This document shows, in pieces, positions 1 to 12,000 of a stretch of 64,000 nucleotides of DNA. The DNA is from Apostichopus japonicus. Taxonomy: Eukaryota; Echinodermata; Holothuroidea; Aspidochirotida; Stichopodidae. The stretch is taken from contig NC_092570.1 of NCBI RefSeq assembly GCF_037975245.1, positions 5,211,001-5,275,000 on the forward strand, read 5' to 3'. How positions within the stretch are numbered: the stretch's first letter is position 1; each line of letters starts with the position of its first letter. The notes below the pieces were generated by a model. It was given only the letters and a program-made list of their open reading frames with translations. It ran no database searches and was not told the DNA's origin. The translations under genes and the position numbers were made by a program.

Positions 1-635
1 TTGGCTATGATATCTTTCGTATTCACTGCCCTCGATTTTTTTCGGAAAAATTTCACCGTGCTGCCCTTCGAAACACGACTCTACCGATGAGCACAAAATA
101 ACCGCAATTCCTTTTCAAACTGCGCTGTCAAGAGCTCTTTCTATAAACTCACAGATCTGTTCAATATCAAAAGTAGTATTAACTCTACTCTGCTAACATG
201 TATGCTATCAGGAAAACACCTTGAAATTTCTAACATTTTGTTTTCTCATTAATATGATTTGAACAAATGGTGAGAATTTAAAGGGCTGTGACATTGGAGG
301 CTCTCGAAAAATTGAAATTTGTGCCAGGAAGTCATTTTAATGTGCCATTAGTGCCCATCCCCTATCCCCCCTCCCTCACCCCACCCTCAACCCTTCTACA
401 ATAATTCTGTTAAAACAAAAGTGGACTAAGGTTCTGAAAAACAATCAGCAACTTGAACCAACTGAGTGGTGTATTTTAAAGACTTTTCGCTTCCATGTAG
501 TGGGTTTGTTACAATTGAAATTGTTGTCAGGCAGTGCGTAGTTAGGGTTAAATAGGGTAAAATCTTATTAGCTTCCCAGCAGGGAAACGTTATGTTTACT
601 GTCACAATGGAGCAGGTTTTCAGAGTTCCACTCAC
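1..635. other. GCC2-like intron 7, no feature seen
   Basis: AT-rich intron sequence at the left edge. A C-rich stretch at about 360-392 is the only compositional feature. No further in-frame exon was found. Confidence 0.5.
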
Positions 636-696
636 CGAGTTCTGCCTTCAAACCATCACTATCATCTGCTAATTGTTGAGTAGCTTCTTTTTCTAT
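636..696 (-). CDS. GCC2: GCC2-like exon 7 (last exon in window)
   Basis: 61 nt, acceptor TTTCTAGTCTCAG, donor CTCG|GTGAGT, entering in phase 0 and leaving in phase 1. It encodes IEKEATQQLADDSDGLKAEL and the first base of the next codon. The next exon is not found in 1-635 and must lie outside the window. Confidence 0.75.
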
Positions 697-3600
697 CTGA
701 GACTAGAAATGAAAATATAAGACAAAAAATACAGAAAAACAAAATTAAATGAACCAATTCAACTTTACCCACAATATATAGATATTAAAACCCATGCTGT
801 GATGCATCAACACCAGGCTTGGGGTAATCGTAATCAGTAATCGTAATCGATTACAATCGATTACATTTTTTGAAGTAATCGTAATCGTAATCGATTACTT
901 TTGTGAAAATTACAAAGTAATCGTAATCGATTACAAGGGCAAAGTAATCGTAATCGTATTACATTTATGATTACAGTGAAATTTGAATGAGAAGGGCAAA
1001 ATTAGTAGAAATGATTAAAACTAATTCTTACTATTAGCTTTTAGTGTGACCAAAGACGTGTTCCTGCTTCTAGAATTCTCTAGCACAATAAACTTATACT
1101 AAGAAGTACTGGGAAGTACATATTCAATATACCATACTGTAAATGCCCTTCCTTTTTCCTGGCAGAGAGTTATATTAAACAGATATGCAGAGGATTGTGC
1201 AAGTAACCACAATGTAATCATGATTGTAATCACGATTACATTACAATGTAATCGTAATCGATTACTTCAACTTTAAGCTGTAATCGTAATCATAATCGTA
1301 ATCATACATTCTCAAGTAATCGTAATCGTAATCGATTACATTCAGATGTAATCGCCCCAAGCCTGATCAACACTCTAAAAAAATTCACAATTCCACCCGA
1401 CCAAAATAATGAAATTGTGGGAAATGTTTGTATCCTAGTAATCTACAAAACATACTTTGTAAAAGGTTCAAAGTAGCTTTTGACATGTCTGCTAAAAACT
1501 TTTTATCTGAGACAACAAAATTTTTTATTGTCATCTATTAAATTACAGCAAAATTCTTGAGGTATTTTCTAATTCTGAGAGATTGTACAATGAAAAGCTT
1601 CAATAAGGAAATATCTCACCAGGAGCATAAAGATGGTTTATTACGTATTATTAACACCACCGAAATGTACACAACTGGTATATATACAGTACTGACTTTA
1701 AATTCACTTAAACAAGACAATCAATAAGTTTTTGTCTCATTGTTTTAGTGGATGACCTATTGAGTTGACCTAACACAGCTGTTCTTTGCTCACCATTAAC
1801 ATACCAGTAATTTTACCCTACTGGTGGTTTTTCTATTTCTGTAACTACGGTAAGAAATGAGCAGACAATGTACACAATGATGGAAAATGTTGCAATAAAC
1901 ACCTGTTTCACATTTCTAACCATTTAGTTACTGTATGCTGAGGTAAATTCAATACTAACTTTACAAGCTAACTATATTGCTAACTAAAACTATGTTCCAT
2001 TCCTCACATCAATTGACAAATATTTTCCACCGTGAAACTACACAAAAATCCAAATGTGGTATTGCTATTAACACAGGTCTAGTTACATATCTTGCAATCC
2101 AAGGGCTTAGTTCTACTACACTAATACTTCATGTCAATTGCACACTACAGCAAATTCCACATCCCAACTATTACGCTTTTAATTTTCCCACCGACATTTC
2201 TCACTGTCTAGCTAGAATAATGGAAGAAATAATACAATTTTGTGAGGCTGCTAACAACACCTGTTGCACGTGTCCAATCATATGCCATATATCCAATTAC
2301 ATTGGGTCATTTCAAACCACAATTTCGTGCCTTTTTGTTTTTTTATCTTTTAATTTTGCATACGATATCCAACTGATTGACTTCAGTATAATGCTACAAA
2401 TAAATTGCTGGAGTTAAATAAGGAAGCTATACAAATTCTTACAAAGTCTGACACCTGGTGCCAATACTTTATCTCAGATCTATTAAATTAAAAGAGCTTT
2501 CAAGGTCCAATGAGTACTGCAATTTCAGGTTTAGGCTATTATCATGATATATGCATCAATACACATTTCCTACTGTCTGGCTAGTGTAAACAAAGCAAGC
2601 GTTGCAACCGAGAATGGATACCAAAGCTTACACGTTATTTATTCCATTGTTTGGTTTAATATATAAAGGTAATGTTTAACTTTTTATGACTAATTCAAGA
2701 CTGCATTAATCTGTATATATATTTACCTACTGTTCACAGTATAGCTTTTTGCTATATAGATAAGCTGTTTGTTAGCAATTCATTCCCTCTCTGATTGTAT
2801 GTATCAAGTTATAACTATATGACTTTTGGCATCTAACTCAAAATTTCTCATTGACTAGAATAAAATATTAATGTAAACTTTGAAAATCTCGAATTCCTGC
2901 AAATCCGTCAGGAGTCGAACGTTAATTAGTTTCATTTTCGGCTATCAGATATATTGCAAACTCCTCTAAAGTTGTGTTATTTCAACCAGAAGGAGCATTG
3001 TCTTAAGCATTGTTAAAGTAGAATCACATTTTTAATCCTTTATAAATCCATTCCACTCACCTCCGCCAAATTGTTTTTCATTTTGCCGATTTCCTCCTCC
3101 ACACTTTGTTTCCTCACCCTCTCCTCATCCAACTGCTGCCTCACGACCACGATCTCCCTCTCGTACTCGTCGACTTTACCTTGGACCTCCTGCAGACGAT
3201 CGATCAGCTTCTCCTTGGACATGGATAATTCCCGGACCTGCTGCAAGAGGTCCTCCACCACCTTAGCACCTTCTTTCTTATCTTCCAGGTCCTCTTCCAG
3301 ACTCTCCTTTTCAAAGTTCAGGTCTTCCATCTTCTTCTCTAACTTCCTCGCCTTCTTCTCAAGTACTGCGATGGCTTCGTCTTTCTCCGACAATGCTTCT
3401 CCCTGTTCCGATTTCAACTGACTGATCTCCTCGTCTTTCTTCGACAGGTCGCCTTTCAGCCCTTCTAGTTCCTCCTGAAATCTTTCTTCCTTTTGCTTCA
3501 ATTCGCTGCACTCTTCTTCTAATGTGGTCCAGTTTTCGTTAGCTTCGGACAACATCTCCTCCAGTTCCTTCCTCCTTGCTCCCAACTCCTTCACCTCTTC

Positions 3601-6600
3601 CTGGAGCTTTTGGATTTTCGACTGTGATGCTCGCTTTAGCTTCTCAAAATTGGCAGCATATTTATCCTTTTCTGATCTGGTATTCTCAACCTCTTTGGCT
3701 AGTTTCTGATAGTCAGCATCGGAACCGTCTCGGTTCTCCTCGAAAGCTTCCAATTTAACAGTGAGATGGTTTTTGTCATCCATTAATTGCTCGAGTTCTC
3801 TCGCATGATTCGCAGAGAGCTCGACCCGCTCTGCCTCTAACCTCTCCACCTTTGACGACAGTTCCCCGATCGTGTCGTCTTCTTTCAGTCTCTCAACCTC
3901 TTCTTCTAAACTTTGAATTTTCAGCTGCAATTCTTCTTTTTCTTGTCTTTCCATCTCCCATTTCTCCTTAGACTGATTTTCCTTTTCTTCTGATTCTTTC
4001 TTGATGACTACCAGTTCCTCACTCAAGTCTTCCTTCTCCCTCTCGAGCTCCGCCATCCTTCCCTGTAGATTCGCAATCTCTTCCTTTCCGTCGTCGAGGG
4101 CTGCAGTCTCTTTGGCTTCCTCTTTCAGCTTTTCGCATGTCGCCATACTGTCCATGTGTGCTTCTTTGATGATATTCAGCTGCATCTGAAGGTTCTCCTC
4201 TTCTGTTTTCGAATCCGTCAACTCCTTCCTGGTCTCCTCTAGCTCCTTTTTGATCTGTTCAATTTGTTCATATATCTCCGACGTGGCTCTCTTTGAATCT
4301 TTTAGCTCGTTGGTCGTCTTCTCCAGCTTCTCCTTCACTTTTCCTAATTCTACCTTCTCGTTACTCAGTTCTGTATTTCTTGTGTTTAATGTATCTTTTA
4401 GTTCAGACTGCTCTTTCTCTAACTCTTTGATCTTCACTTCCAGTGCATCGCCATTTACAGATTGATCCTTCTCTCTCTCAACCTTAGAAACGAGTTCCTG
4501 ACTGAGCTCATCTTTTTCCTTTTCTAAGGTTTCCACTTTCAATTCCAGTTCTTTGTATTTCACAAGTTCCTGACTGAGCTCATATTTTTCCTTTTCTAAG
4601 GTTTCCACTTTCAATTCCAGTTCTTTGTATTTCACGTTCCATTGTTCTTCCTTCTTCTCTGTACTCGAAGACTGTTCACGAGCCTCGGTCTGCACTTGAT
4701 CGAGTTGGACCAGCAGTTCGTTGTGTTTGGCTTCCAGATCCTCACACTTTTCCTTCCACCTGTTCGAGTCCTCGCTTAACTTTTCTAGACGAGCGGTCGA
4801 TTCGGTCTCGCTTTCTTCCGATGATCTCAGTGACACCATCTCTTCTTCGAGTTCTCCGACTTGCTTCTCCAGGCTTTTTATCTTCTCCAGAGATTGATCC
4901 AAGGCATCCTGCAACTTGCTCTCGCTTTCGGAAGATGCACTGATTTTCTTCTCCATTTCGACGACTCTATCCTGAGCTTCCTGTTTACCGTTCTGAATGT
5001 CTTCTTGATCCTTTCTCAGTTGTTCATTCTCTCCTTCTAGGTCTTGGATGGAGGCCTGTAATTTGTTCATCTCATCTCTCTCTGATGCTCTCTCCTGTTT
5101 CATAACTTTCAGGGCATTCATTGTGACATCTCTGGCCTCTGTCAGCACATTTACTTGTTCCTTTAGGCTCTGGTTAACATAATGAACAGGGGCCATGGAA
5201 AAAATTCAAGGAAAATCAAATGTTACAAATATGTGAAAAGAAGAACATATATTAATGCATTTAATCATCGTATTTCACGATAGCAAAGCTCATTATTAGC
5301 AATTCATAAATCACACAATTACAGAAACAAAACAGTCCATTTTATATCACAAAGAAAATGATAATAATAATTTCAGATAAGACAAAACAGTTGCTCTTAT
5401 ACCTCTCGTGTTGCAATGTAAGAATTCCATGTAAATACAACAACGACATTCAATCTAACTTTCTTTGTTTTTGTGATTGTAGGGAACTTGTCAAACCTGA
5501 AGGAGATATTTCTCTTGTGGTTTATGATGGAATGCAGGATGATGGGGAGAGGGTCTATGGGGAAAGGGTGTCCCCTCCCCCTTTGGGAAATTTGTGGAAA
5601 ATAGAAGATGGGTAAGATACAAACTGGTGCTTCAGTTTGCAACTTTTGAAATGTGGAAGAATATTCAACCGTTTATGTTGTACCACATATTATATAGTTT
5701 ATGTACTATAACACGAAGAAGGTTTGAAATATTCTGTCTGCAAACGGAGGGGGTCCCCCTGAAGAGGGCCTTCTATATGGCTGTGTCCCTGCTGATAACT
5801 CTTCATAACATTACAAGATATGCATGTTATTTTTTTGGTTCCCACTGATGCTACCTTGACTGCCACTTCAGTTTACCATTAATATGAAAAGTGTTCCCAG
5901 TATCTGAGCTCTTTCTCAAATATTATGCAGTGCATACAATTTGCACAAAGCTTTTCAAAGCAAAGGAGGGAACAACAATGAAAACCCTCTTCTCAATTCA
6001 CAAAACCAGAAAAATAACAAAATCCACAGGAGTCTCCATATGACACCACAAATTTTGGATAAGTTAGGAGAGCCTGTCAGCTGGTGGATTTCGAAACCGC
6101 AGACATAGACAATTGAGGGGCAAACACTCTAGCTGTTGGCACTCATTCAGTCTTATTTCCACACATACACATTCCATGACTGGCTATTATCGTTTTTGCT
6201 TACCTCATTTGTGGTTGCTAAGCAACTATTGTCTTCTTGGAGGGATTGGAAGGATGATCGAGTGGTTTCTTCTTTCATCTTAAGGCATTCAAACTGCTCA
6301 GCTAGATTCTGGAGGGGAAAGAACAATTTAAAATTCAAGATACCTACTTACAATACATCATTTTCCGGTCTCTGCCCTCATCACGTGAGAATACTCTGGA
6401 AAGCATTGCTGGGATTATGTCAACAACATCAAGGATTAAGTTGTAAGAAATCGAGGTTGTGCAGGTTACCTTGCCAACCTAACACAAGCAGCAAAACTAG
6501 AGAATAAAAAAATATTGACCTATTCAGGGTCCACATTTCTTCATCTAACAAATTCAAATGTTTGTTTAATTGATTGTCACAATTACATATTTACATATAC

Positions 6601-9600
6601 ATAAAGAATTATCAAACTAGCATGTACGCATATAATTGTCAAATGCATCTCATTAAAATTCAATTTTTTGGTTTAAATTCCATATGATTTAAACAACTTC
6701 AATTTTTTTTTTTATAAAACTGCATTCTTTGTTTGGTATCTATATTGGTTCGGTGACATCCCTACGTTCGGACGTCTCTATGTTCCGAAACTATCTCTTT
6801 GTTCCGACAAAAAGAAAAAATTTGGAGCAATTTTTTTTTATCCCAAAATTTTTTTGTACCAAGAAAACTAGTTTTTTGACCCCAATATTTTTGTGACCAA
6901 ATTCTTTTTCTGACTCAATTTTTTTTGGACCAACATTTTTTTGGACCAAATTTTTTGAGACCAATATTCCCCCCCCCCCCAAAAAAAAAAGTGACCAAAA
7001 GTTTTTTATGGCCCAAACAGTGCTTGTGAATGAAATTGTCCCAAATTGTTTCTTTTTGTCGGAACATAGAGATGTCGGAATATAGAGAAGTCAGAACATA
7101 GAGATGTCGGAATATAGAGAAGTCGGAACATAGAGATGTCGGAACATAGAGATGTAACCATTGGTTCTATGATCATAAATTTCTAAGAATTTAACTAGAG
7201 TGACTATCTTCCACAGGCGACTGTTAAAAGTATACAGTTGCCCAACAGGATCTGCCATTTACATGAATTACAAAAGTAAACTCACCTGAGTTGATGATTT
7301 GGCTTCCATGAGCTCCTTCTTCAGGTTATTGTTTTCATCTTCAATATTGCTTAAATTCTGTTCCATTTTCTGTCAAAGAGTCAAGTCAAACTCCCAGGTA
7401 AAAGCACATTAATTTTCATAAAATAGAAAGATGACCTTCACTTGTTAAAGCAGATATTTAGTTAAGAATATTGGTGCGGTTAAGTTTGAAGGGAACCAAT
7501 GATCAAACCTCAACTCATTATCTTGCCTCTCCCTCATAATATCTCCTCTCCTCCCCTCTCTCGGTATCAATAAGGCTCCGAAGGAACAATTATGCAAGTT
7601 TGCTGCATTTCTGTTCTACCACATTGAGAAATTCTGTTTCTTTCTTTTCAGACATTCAGGGGCAGATCCATGGTTTCATACATGAGAAGGTGTGGCCCAG
7701 GGGTCCATGAAGTTGGCTCCCCATGTGGGGGCGGGGGGGTTGGAAGAAAGCTCACCCAGAAAAAATATTATTTAAATTGTACTACAGTATAAACAATAAA
7801 TATTTAAATATTTGTGAGCCGTTAAAAAGAGGTTAGAGTATCCTTGATCTGTGTCAGACGTTTAAGACATAGACTCATCACTTTTTTCACAGCAGAGGTA
7901 CCTAGTCTGAGCTTCTTTGCATATGAGACTCTGGGCTTTAAGTAGTATTAATCACTAAATCGCTAACTACTGGTTTCATGTGCCTTTTTGAAGAAAAGCT
8001 TCATGAACCTTGTAAACAAAACAAAACCAAAGTTCTTCCAGTTACTTGAGTGGATCCAGAAGAAAAGTGGATTGCTCATGGAAGGCAAACCAGTCAATTT
8101 AAGCAGCCTACCTGTTGTATTTCTGCTGATCCCAGCTGTTGCTGTTGTACAGCATTGTAAGCTGTTAACATCTCTTCTCTTTCTTCTTTTAAAGATGTCA
8201 CTTCCTCTTCCAACTTAACGACCCTGTCATTGTCCGTCGTCTCTGCTGCTTGCTTCTTCAAGGTTGATATCTGCTTACTTAAATCTGTTCAAGAACATGA
8301 AAAAATAAAAATAAATGATTCCCAGAATGTCAGTGAAGTATTTGAACTTAAAAAACTTAGAATACTCTAATAAAGCTTTTTTCGATAGGTAGTCAAGATT
8401 TAACGAAGGAGAAAGTTCTCAATAATTAAGAGATGGGTAAGAGAGGAGTCTAAGCAATTTCAGTATGAAACAGAATTGCGTGGAATATGAAACCACGAAA
8501 GTCGGTACTTAGACAAAACAGTCATCACTGGAAATGATGGGATACCTCTAAATATTACCGGAAAAAGAAAAAAAAGGAACACATTACCTTCACACTTGGC
8601 TTTCACTTTTTGACTGATAGCTGCTTGCTTCTTTATGTACTTAATCAAGTCTTCTTTTGGTAAACCCTCCAACTACAAAAAGAAAAAGTGTCCCTGAACC
8701 ATGAAACACTAAACTGGACACTTTTTTACATCCAACCATTTACACCGATTACAAACATAAAACACATACATATTTAAGAAAAATTATGGACTGTGGAAGC
8801 TATCAAACAGCTGGAACTGACATTCAAACATAATTTCTTTCCCCCCAGGTCGGTGTCCTGGGCTATTGACAAATGATCAACCTGTGCCTTGAATTATTCC
8901 TTTATTGGTCTAAAAATTACCTCACATGTCTTTAAATCAAGTGTATACTGTAACTTATAAAAGGAAGCAGTTATTAACACTAACACAGGAACTGAACAAG
9001 GCAATTTGGCACAAGGTCGAATCAAATTATTCCTTCCATAAATTGGAGGTCAGGTCAATTGACTAAAACCTTACAAAATTTTCAAAATTAAATGATATTC
9101 CATTCCTATAAACAATATATATGTCAATTTTAAAGGTAAGTGAAGTCTCGCTCACAAGGAATATACAAAATTACTGAAACCAATAAATTTCATCAAACGG
9201 AGGTTTTTGACTCCATCAGTTGACAGATGACATCAGTTACGGCTGTGACTTTTACAATAAAACATCAGATAGTTAAAACGTGTATCTTTCTGTCATCAAA
9301 TATCTTAAAGTGCAAGCGAGTCAGGTGAGACCGGCTGGCAGCATCTGGCCTACATGCAAGACTCTCTGTGGCCTGCAAGGTTTACAAAACCTCATTAATA
9401 GCAGACTGTGACACTCTGTAAATTGATATTGGAGCAATGTGTTTATTTACAATAATCAACAAAAACCATGCACTCCATGAATTGTAGTGAAAAAGGACGA
9501 AACATCAACTTTGGGATTTTCGTAAATAGAGTCTCACATGGGGTGGGGGGGGGGGGGTCATCTCATGTTGTACACTCACCAACTCATCACTGGCAATGTG

Positions 9601-10514
9601 TTGCAGTCAGCGATAACATTATCTATGCTAAAATGTTTTGAAGAGTAAAGCAAACCCTGCTGAAGCCTTACTTTAATCTTCATTACAAGTAAAGCAAAAA
9701 ACATTGTGATGGTTCTTCTCAGCCTTGGCTGCTATGATTTTATCCATGAGTAAGTTCATGATAAAAGCTGTTGTTGAAAGTTCCTTGTTGAACTTAATGC
9801 AAGCTCAACTTAAAACATGAACTCAAAGCATAGTATAAAGGTTGAAATGCTTCTTTCTTTTTCTTCTTCTTTAAATTTCTTCTTCTAATGATCAATTCAA
9901 TGTGGGTCTTCAGGAGTGAACAGTGGACATCAAATGATGCACTCATAGCATATAGTGTATGTCGTGTATTAGAATTCTCAGTGTCCAGTGGGATATTGAA
10001 ACATTGACTTTGCAGTACTTTGAATCGACGTTTTTTGTTTATTTGTCAATTCCGCTAGGACTGATTTGACTTGAGTATTATCTAGTTTCTGATATGTAAA
10101 ATGTGATGTGCATTCAGAACTGTTTGATGGACAAAAAATTGTCAATCAATCCTATAAGCTTATTTTGTACTTGTCCTGCTATAGTAAGTATTACAGAAAA
10201 CACAAAACTGCTAACTTTTCACTTTCACTTGTAGTAGGTGCCAAACCACAGAATGTACTTCCAAAACTGGTTTACACACGTAATACTGTGAACACAATGA
10301 TTTTGTCATGTTATGTTTCCTTTATATATTTATTTTTTGTGTTGTCTTTTTCAGACTACCGCTCAGTTTCTGAAGTTGAGGTTGAATTCATAACCTGGTT
10401 TAAAGCTTTGATACAAAAGATAGAAATACAAAACATATACAGTACCTTTCCAGCTTTACCCGGTGAAGGCTTAACTTCACCCCCTGGGTCCCCTGGTGGT
10501 TCTGTACTAGCCAT
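636..10514 (-). CDS. GCC2: GCC2/GCC185-like golgin, N-terminal and central part (gene continues past left edge)
   Basis: Seven exons join in frame on the minus strand: 10446-10514, 8588-8672, 8112-8284, 7286-7369, 6204-6308, 3061-5169 and 636-696, giving 895 codons. All introns are GT-AG. The start ATG at 10514 has an in-frame TAG 18 nt upstream. Residues 24-51 contain LPKEDLIKYIKKQ followed by QKVKAKC, the hallmark N-terminus of GCC185 (GCC2). The remainder is an almost uninterrupted Glu/Lys/Leu coiled coil. By family knowledge GCC2 is a peripheral trans-Golgi tether that binds Arl1/Rab GTPases through a C-terminal GRIP domain and captures endosome-derived vesicles. That GRIP domain is not in this window; the last exon seen ends in phase 1 at 636, so at least one more exon lies to the left. 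Human GCC2 is about 1,680 residues, so roughly half is visible. Another golgin is possible but less likely given the N-terminal motif. Confidence 0.87.
814..1365. mobile_element. hAT-like MITE (TAATCGTAATCGATTAC family), 552 bp
   Basis: The ends are CAGGCTTGGGGTAATCG and its inverted partner CAGGCTTGGGGCGATTAC, and ATCAACAC is duplicated on both sides (806-813 and 1366-1373). Eight-base target duplications with CAG-starting inverted ends are typical of hAT transposons. Subterminal regions carry many copies of TAATCGTAATCGATTAC in both orientations, and the middle is AT-rich without a transposase frame, so it is non-autonomous. It lies in the intron between exons 7 and 6 of the GCC2-like gene. 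Confidence 0.9.
1374..3060. other. GCC2-like intron 6, remainder
   Basis: AT-rich intron. An open frame at 1977-2417 on the plus strand has no recognisable domain, no splice context and AT-driven composition, and I do not call it a gene. Confidence 0.6.
3061..5169 (-). CDS. GCC2: GCC2-like exon 6, giant coiled-coil exon (residues 173-875)
   Basis: A single 2,109-nt exon encodes 703 residues of continuous coiled coil rich in Glu, Lys, Leu and Gln, with no globular domain or membrane segment visible. The acceptor is TTAACCAG at 5172-5170; the frame also stays open 27 nt further upstream to an ATG that lies in the intron and is not the start. The donor is GAG|GTGAGT at 3061. A 72-nt perfect-frame tandem duplication lies at 4492-4635 (residues 351-398). 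A large exon of this sort carries most of the rod in GCC2 genes. Confidence 0.9.
4492..4635 (-). repeat. 72-nt tandem duplication inside the GCC2-like coiled coil
   Basis: Two adjacent 72-nt units (4564-4635 then 4492-4563 in gene order) match at 70 of 72 bases. They encode VKYKELELKVETLEKEK(Y/D)ELSQEL twice: one substitution is Tyr/Asp, the other is silent. Twenty-four residues is three heptads plus three, so the duplication adds a three-residue phase shift (a stutter) to the coiled coil. Confidence 0.9.
5170..6203. other. GCC2-like intron 5
   Basis: Intron. Short C/G-rich tracts at about 5570-5585 and 5748-5762 resemble ends of other repeats in this window, but no matched inverted ends were found. 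No gene. Confidence 0.5.
6204..6308 (-). CDS. GCC2: GCC2-like exon 5
   Basis: 105 nt, phase 0 on both sides, acceptor TTTCCCCTCCAG and donor GAG|GTAAGC. It encodes NLAEQFECLKMKEETTRSSF and continues to ATTNE. Because exons 4 and 5 are both multiples of three, either could be skipped without breaking the frame. Confidence 0.85.
6752..7159. mobile_element. Inverted-repeat MITE with 8-bp target duplication, 408 bp
   Basis: ATTGGTTC is duplicated at 6744-6751 and 7160-7167. The ends form an inverted repeat of about 37 bp: GGTGACATCCCTACGTTCGG at the left and GGTTACATCTCTATGTTCCG reading inward from the right, continuing with GACATCTCTATGTTCCGA. The right side contains about six tandem units of a 19-base motif (CGGAACATAGAGATGT-type). 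The middle is a degenerate GACCAAAATTTTTT run. The 8-bp duplication fits hAT, P or Merlin; the GG start makes hAT less certain. It sits in the intron between GCC2-like exons 4 and 5. Confidence 0.85.
7286..7369 (-). CDS. GCC2: GCC2-like exon 4
   Basis: 84 nt, phase 0 on both sides, acceptor CTTTGACAG and donor CAG|GTGAGT. It encodes KMEQNLSNIEDENNNLKKEL and a short Ser/Thr tail, a typical coiled-coil heptad run. Confidence 0.85.
7370..8111. other. GCC2-like intron 3, with a possible truncated transposon end
   Basis: Intron sequence. CAGGGGCAGATCCATGG at about 7661-7677, followed by G-rich sequence to 7742, looks like the outer end of a hAT-like element, but no inverted partner was found nearby. 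Confidence 0.4.
8112..8284 (-). CDS. GCC2: GCC2-like exon 3
   Basis: Acceptor TTCTTGAACAG, donor CAG|GTAGGC, 173 nt. It completes the split Asp codon of exon 2 and leaves in phase 0. It encodes a coiled-coil segment with a run of four Gln near its end. Confidence 0.85.
8588..8672 (-). CDS. GCC2: GCC2-like exon 2 (diagnostic N-terminal motif)
   Basis: Acceptor TTTTGTAG, donor G|GTAATG, 85 nt, entering in phase 0 and leaving in phase 1. It encodes LEGLPKEDLIKYIKKQ followed by AAISQKVKAKCE. The LPKEDLIK..KKQ....QK.K..C pattern is the part of the protein that identifies the family. Confidence 0.88.
8673..10445. other. GCC2-like intron 1
   Basis: A 1.8-kb AT-rich intron with a G-run at about 9541-9557. 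No coding or mobile feature is supported. Confidence 0.55.
10446..10514 (-). CDS. GCC2: GCC2-like exon 1 (start codon, residues 1-23)
   Basis: The ATG at 10514-10512 begins a short Pro/Gly-rich leader (MASTEPPGDPGGEVKPSPGK) and ends at AAG|GTACTG in phase 0. An in-frame TAG lies 18 nt upstream, so translation cannot begin earlier in this exon. A splice acceptor (TTTGCTGCAG) just upstream suggests the untranslated part of this exon starts at 10550 and that a non-coding first exon lies further right. Confidence 0.8.
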
Positions 10515-10550
10515 ATTAAACCGCAAAGGCTACAATGTTTCTTCTCCAAT

Positions 10551-12000
10551 CTGCAGCAAACAAATATACCAGAAATAAAATGTTAGAAACACTGAATGTG
10601 CATTAATTAATTGCTACACTACTTCCGTAGTATGTCTTAACAATTCAAATAACAAGCACTCGATTCCAAATTTATTTTGACATTCCCTATCCATCTCATA
10701 CATGGGACAACCTATAAAACTTTTCATATTTGAAGAACTATGTTAATGTATCTTTTATAATATTCTCCTTCTTTTTTCCAATCCAGTCAAGCATCCTTTC
10801 TTCTCATTGTCCAGCTTGCTAATTCTAAGTTCACATTGAAACTTTCATTTAATCATAAAATTGCTCATCGGCTTTGCCGATGAGCTGGGTGTTTTACCCA
10901 AGGTACCACTTTCTACTCTTTTGCGACAAGGTTTGAGGAAATTCATGTGAAGAACACCATCGCATTTGTGTTTTATATTATACTCACTTCCTGAAAAATT
11001 TTCTTCACATTCCCAACAACAGGTAAAAACATATGCATGCCATAACCCTTTCCTGATTGCATGATAGAAACCAAATTTTGTCAGGATATTATTACATAAA
11101 ATCAAGAGAATGTCCCATAGTTGGCAGTATCAGAAATGAACTGCAGCAGAACTAATTGAAACCAGGTCTACAGGCATTAAGAATATGGCCTAACTTACAA
11201 TAGGCCTAGCCTACTGTACTCTAGGAAGTTGCGCATGAATGATATGTAGGCTACTTCAGTAAAATGGTATTCAAGCCTACAACCGAGGTTGAGCATTAAT
11301 TAAATCACAGGGACCAAAGTTGTAAATAGATCCTATGCAGCAACTCACACTTCTCACAGTTCGTGCTACTGGCACTGCTAGTAACGTATTGATGCACATA
11401 CGCGTTTGTAATATAATACGCGTTTGTAGTGTAATACGAGTTGGCCTAACTTTGAGCAAGAGCATTGCCTGTATTTTACAAGGTTTATTCAATAGTAAAA
11501 TGTTAACGATGGTGCAATATACCTCTAAATGATATTCTTCATCCTTCTCATGTTACTGTATTGAGACGATACCTGGTTGTTTTACAAGCATACATGTACA
11601 CGTACGGTTTCGCCAGGATCACCCGTACGTTATAGTTTCTTATACTGTAGGAAAACGGAAAGCCAGTCGGTCCCGGTATGTTATCGACTTACACGTTAAC
11701 GTTAGAGATCACACTAGTGCTAAGTATATCATCAGTTACGTCAGTTGATGACGTTGTCAATAGGCCAGAGTCAAGTGAGCCGCACATTCAGCCGCAGATT
11801 CGTTTTGAAACGTAATTAGACCAAATTAAAGTTAGCATACACGTTCAACACCAACGGTGTTTAACAGTAGAAATGAAAGTGAAATAAAATGAAAATGAAA
11901 GACAAGGAAAATCTAAATCATGAAAATTATTAAAATAATGAAATACTAGACATGGAAAAATTATGCCTGGTAGCAATTGTCGCCTCATCGAAAGGGGCTC
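10551..12000. other. 5' flank of the GCC2-like gene, candidate promoter region
   Basis: This stretch should hold the non-coding first exon and promoter. One candidate donor on the minus strand is ACGT|GTAAGTCG at 11693/11692, and the surrounding 11560-11830 is richer in CpG than its neighbours. A perfect 10-bp inverted repeat with a 3-base loop (GCTCATCGGC...GCCGATGAGC) lies at 10863-10885. A Cys-containing minus frame at 10845-11105 has no recognised family and is not called. Confidence 0.35.

Noticed and set aside
1977..2417. 146-codon plus-strand frame in a golgin intron
   Set aside because: No recognisable domain, AT-biased composition, no splice or promoter context.
10108..10578. 156-codon plus-strand frame
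   Set aside because: Partly antisense to golgin exon 1; the rest is AT-rich and featureless.
10845..11105. Cys-containing minus frame that resembles a zinc-finger fragment
   Set aside because: Cys/His spacing fits no finger class I know, and there is no splice-phase link to a neighbouring exon.
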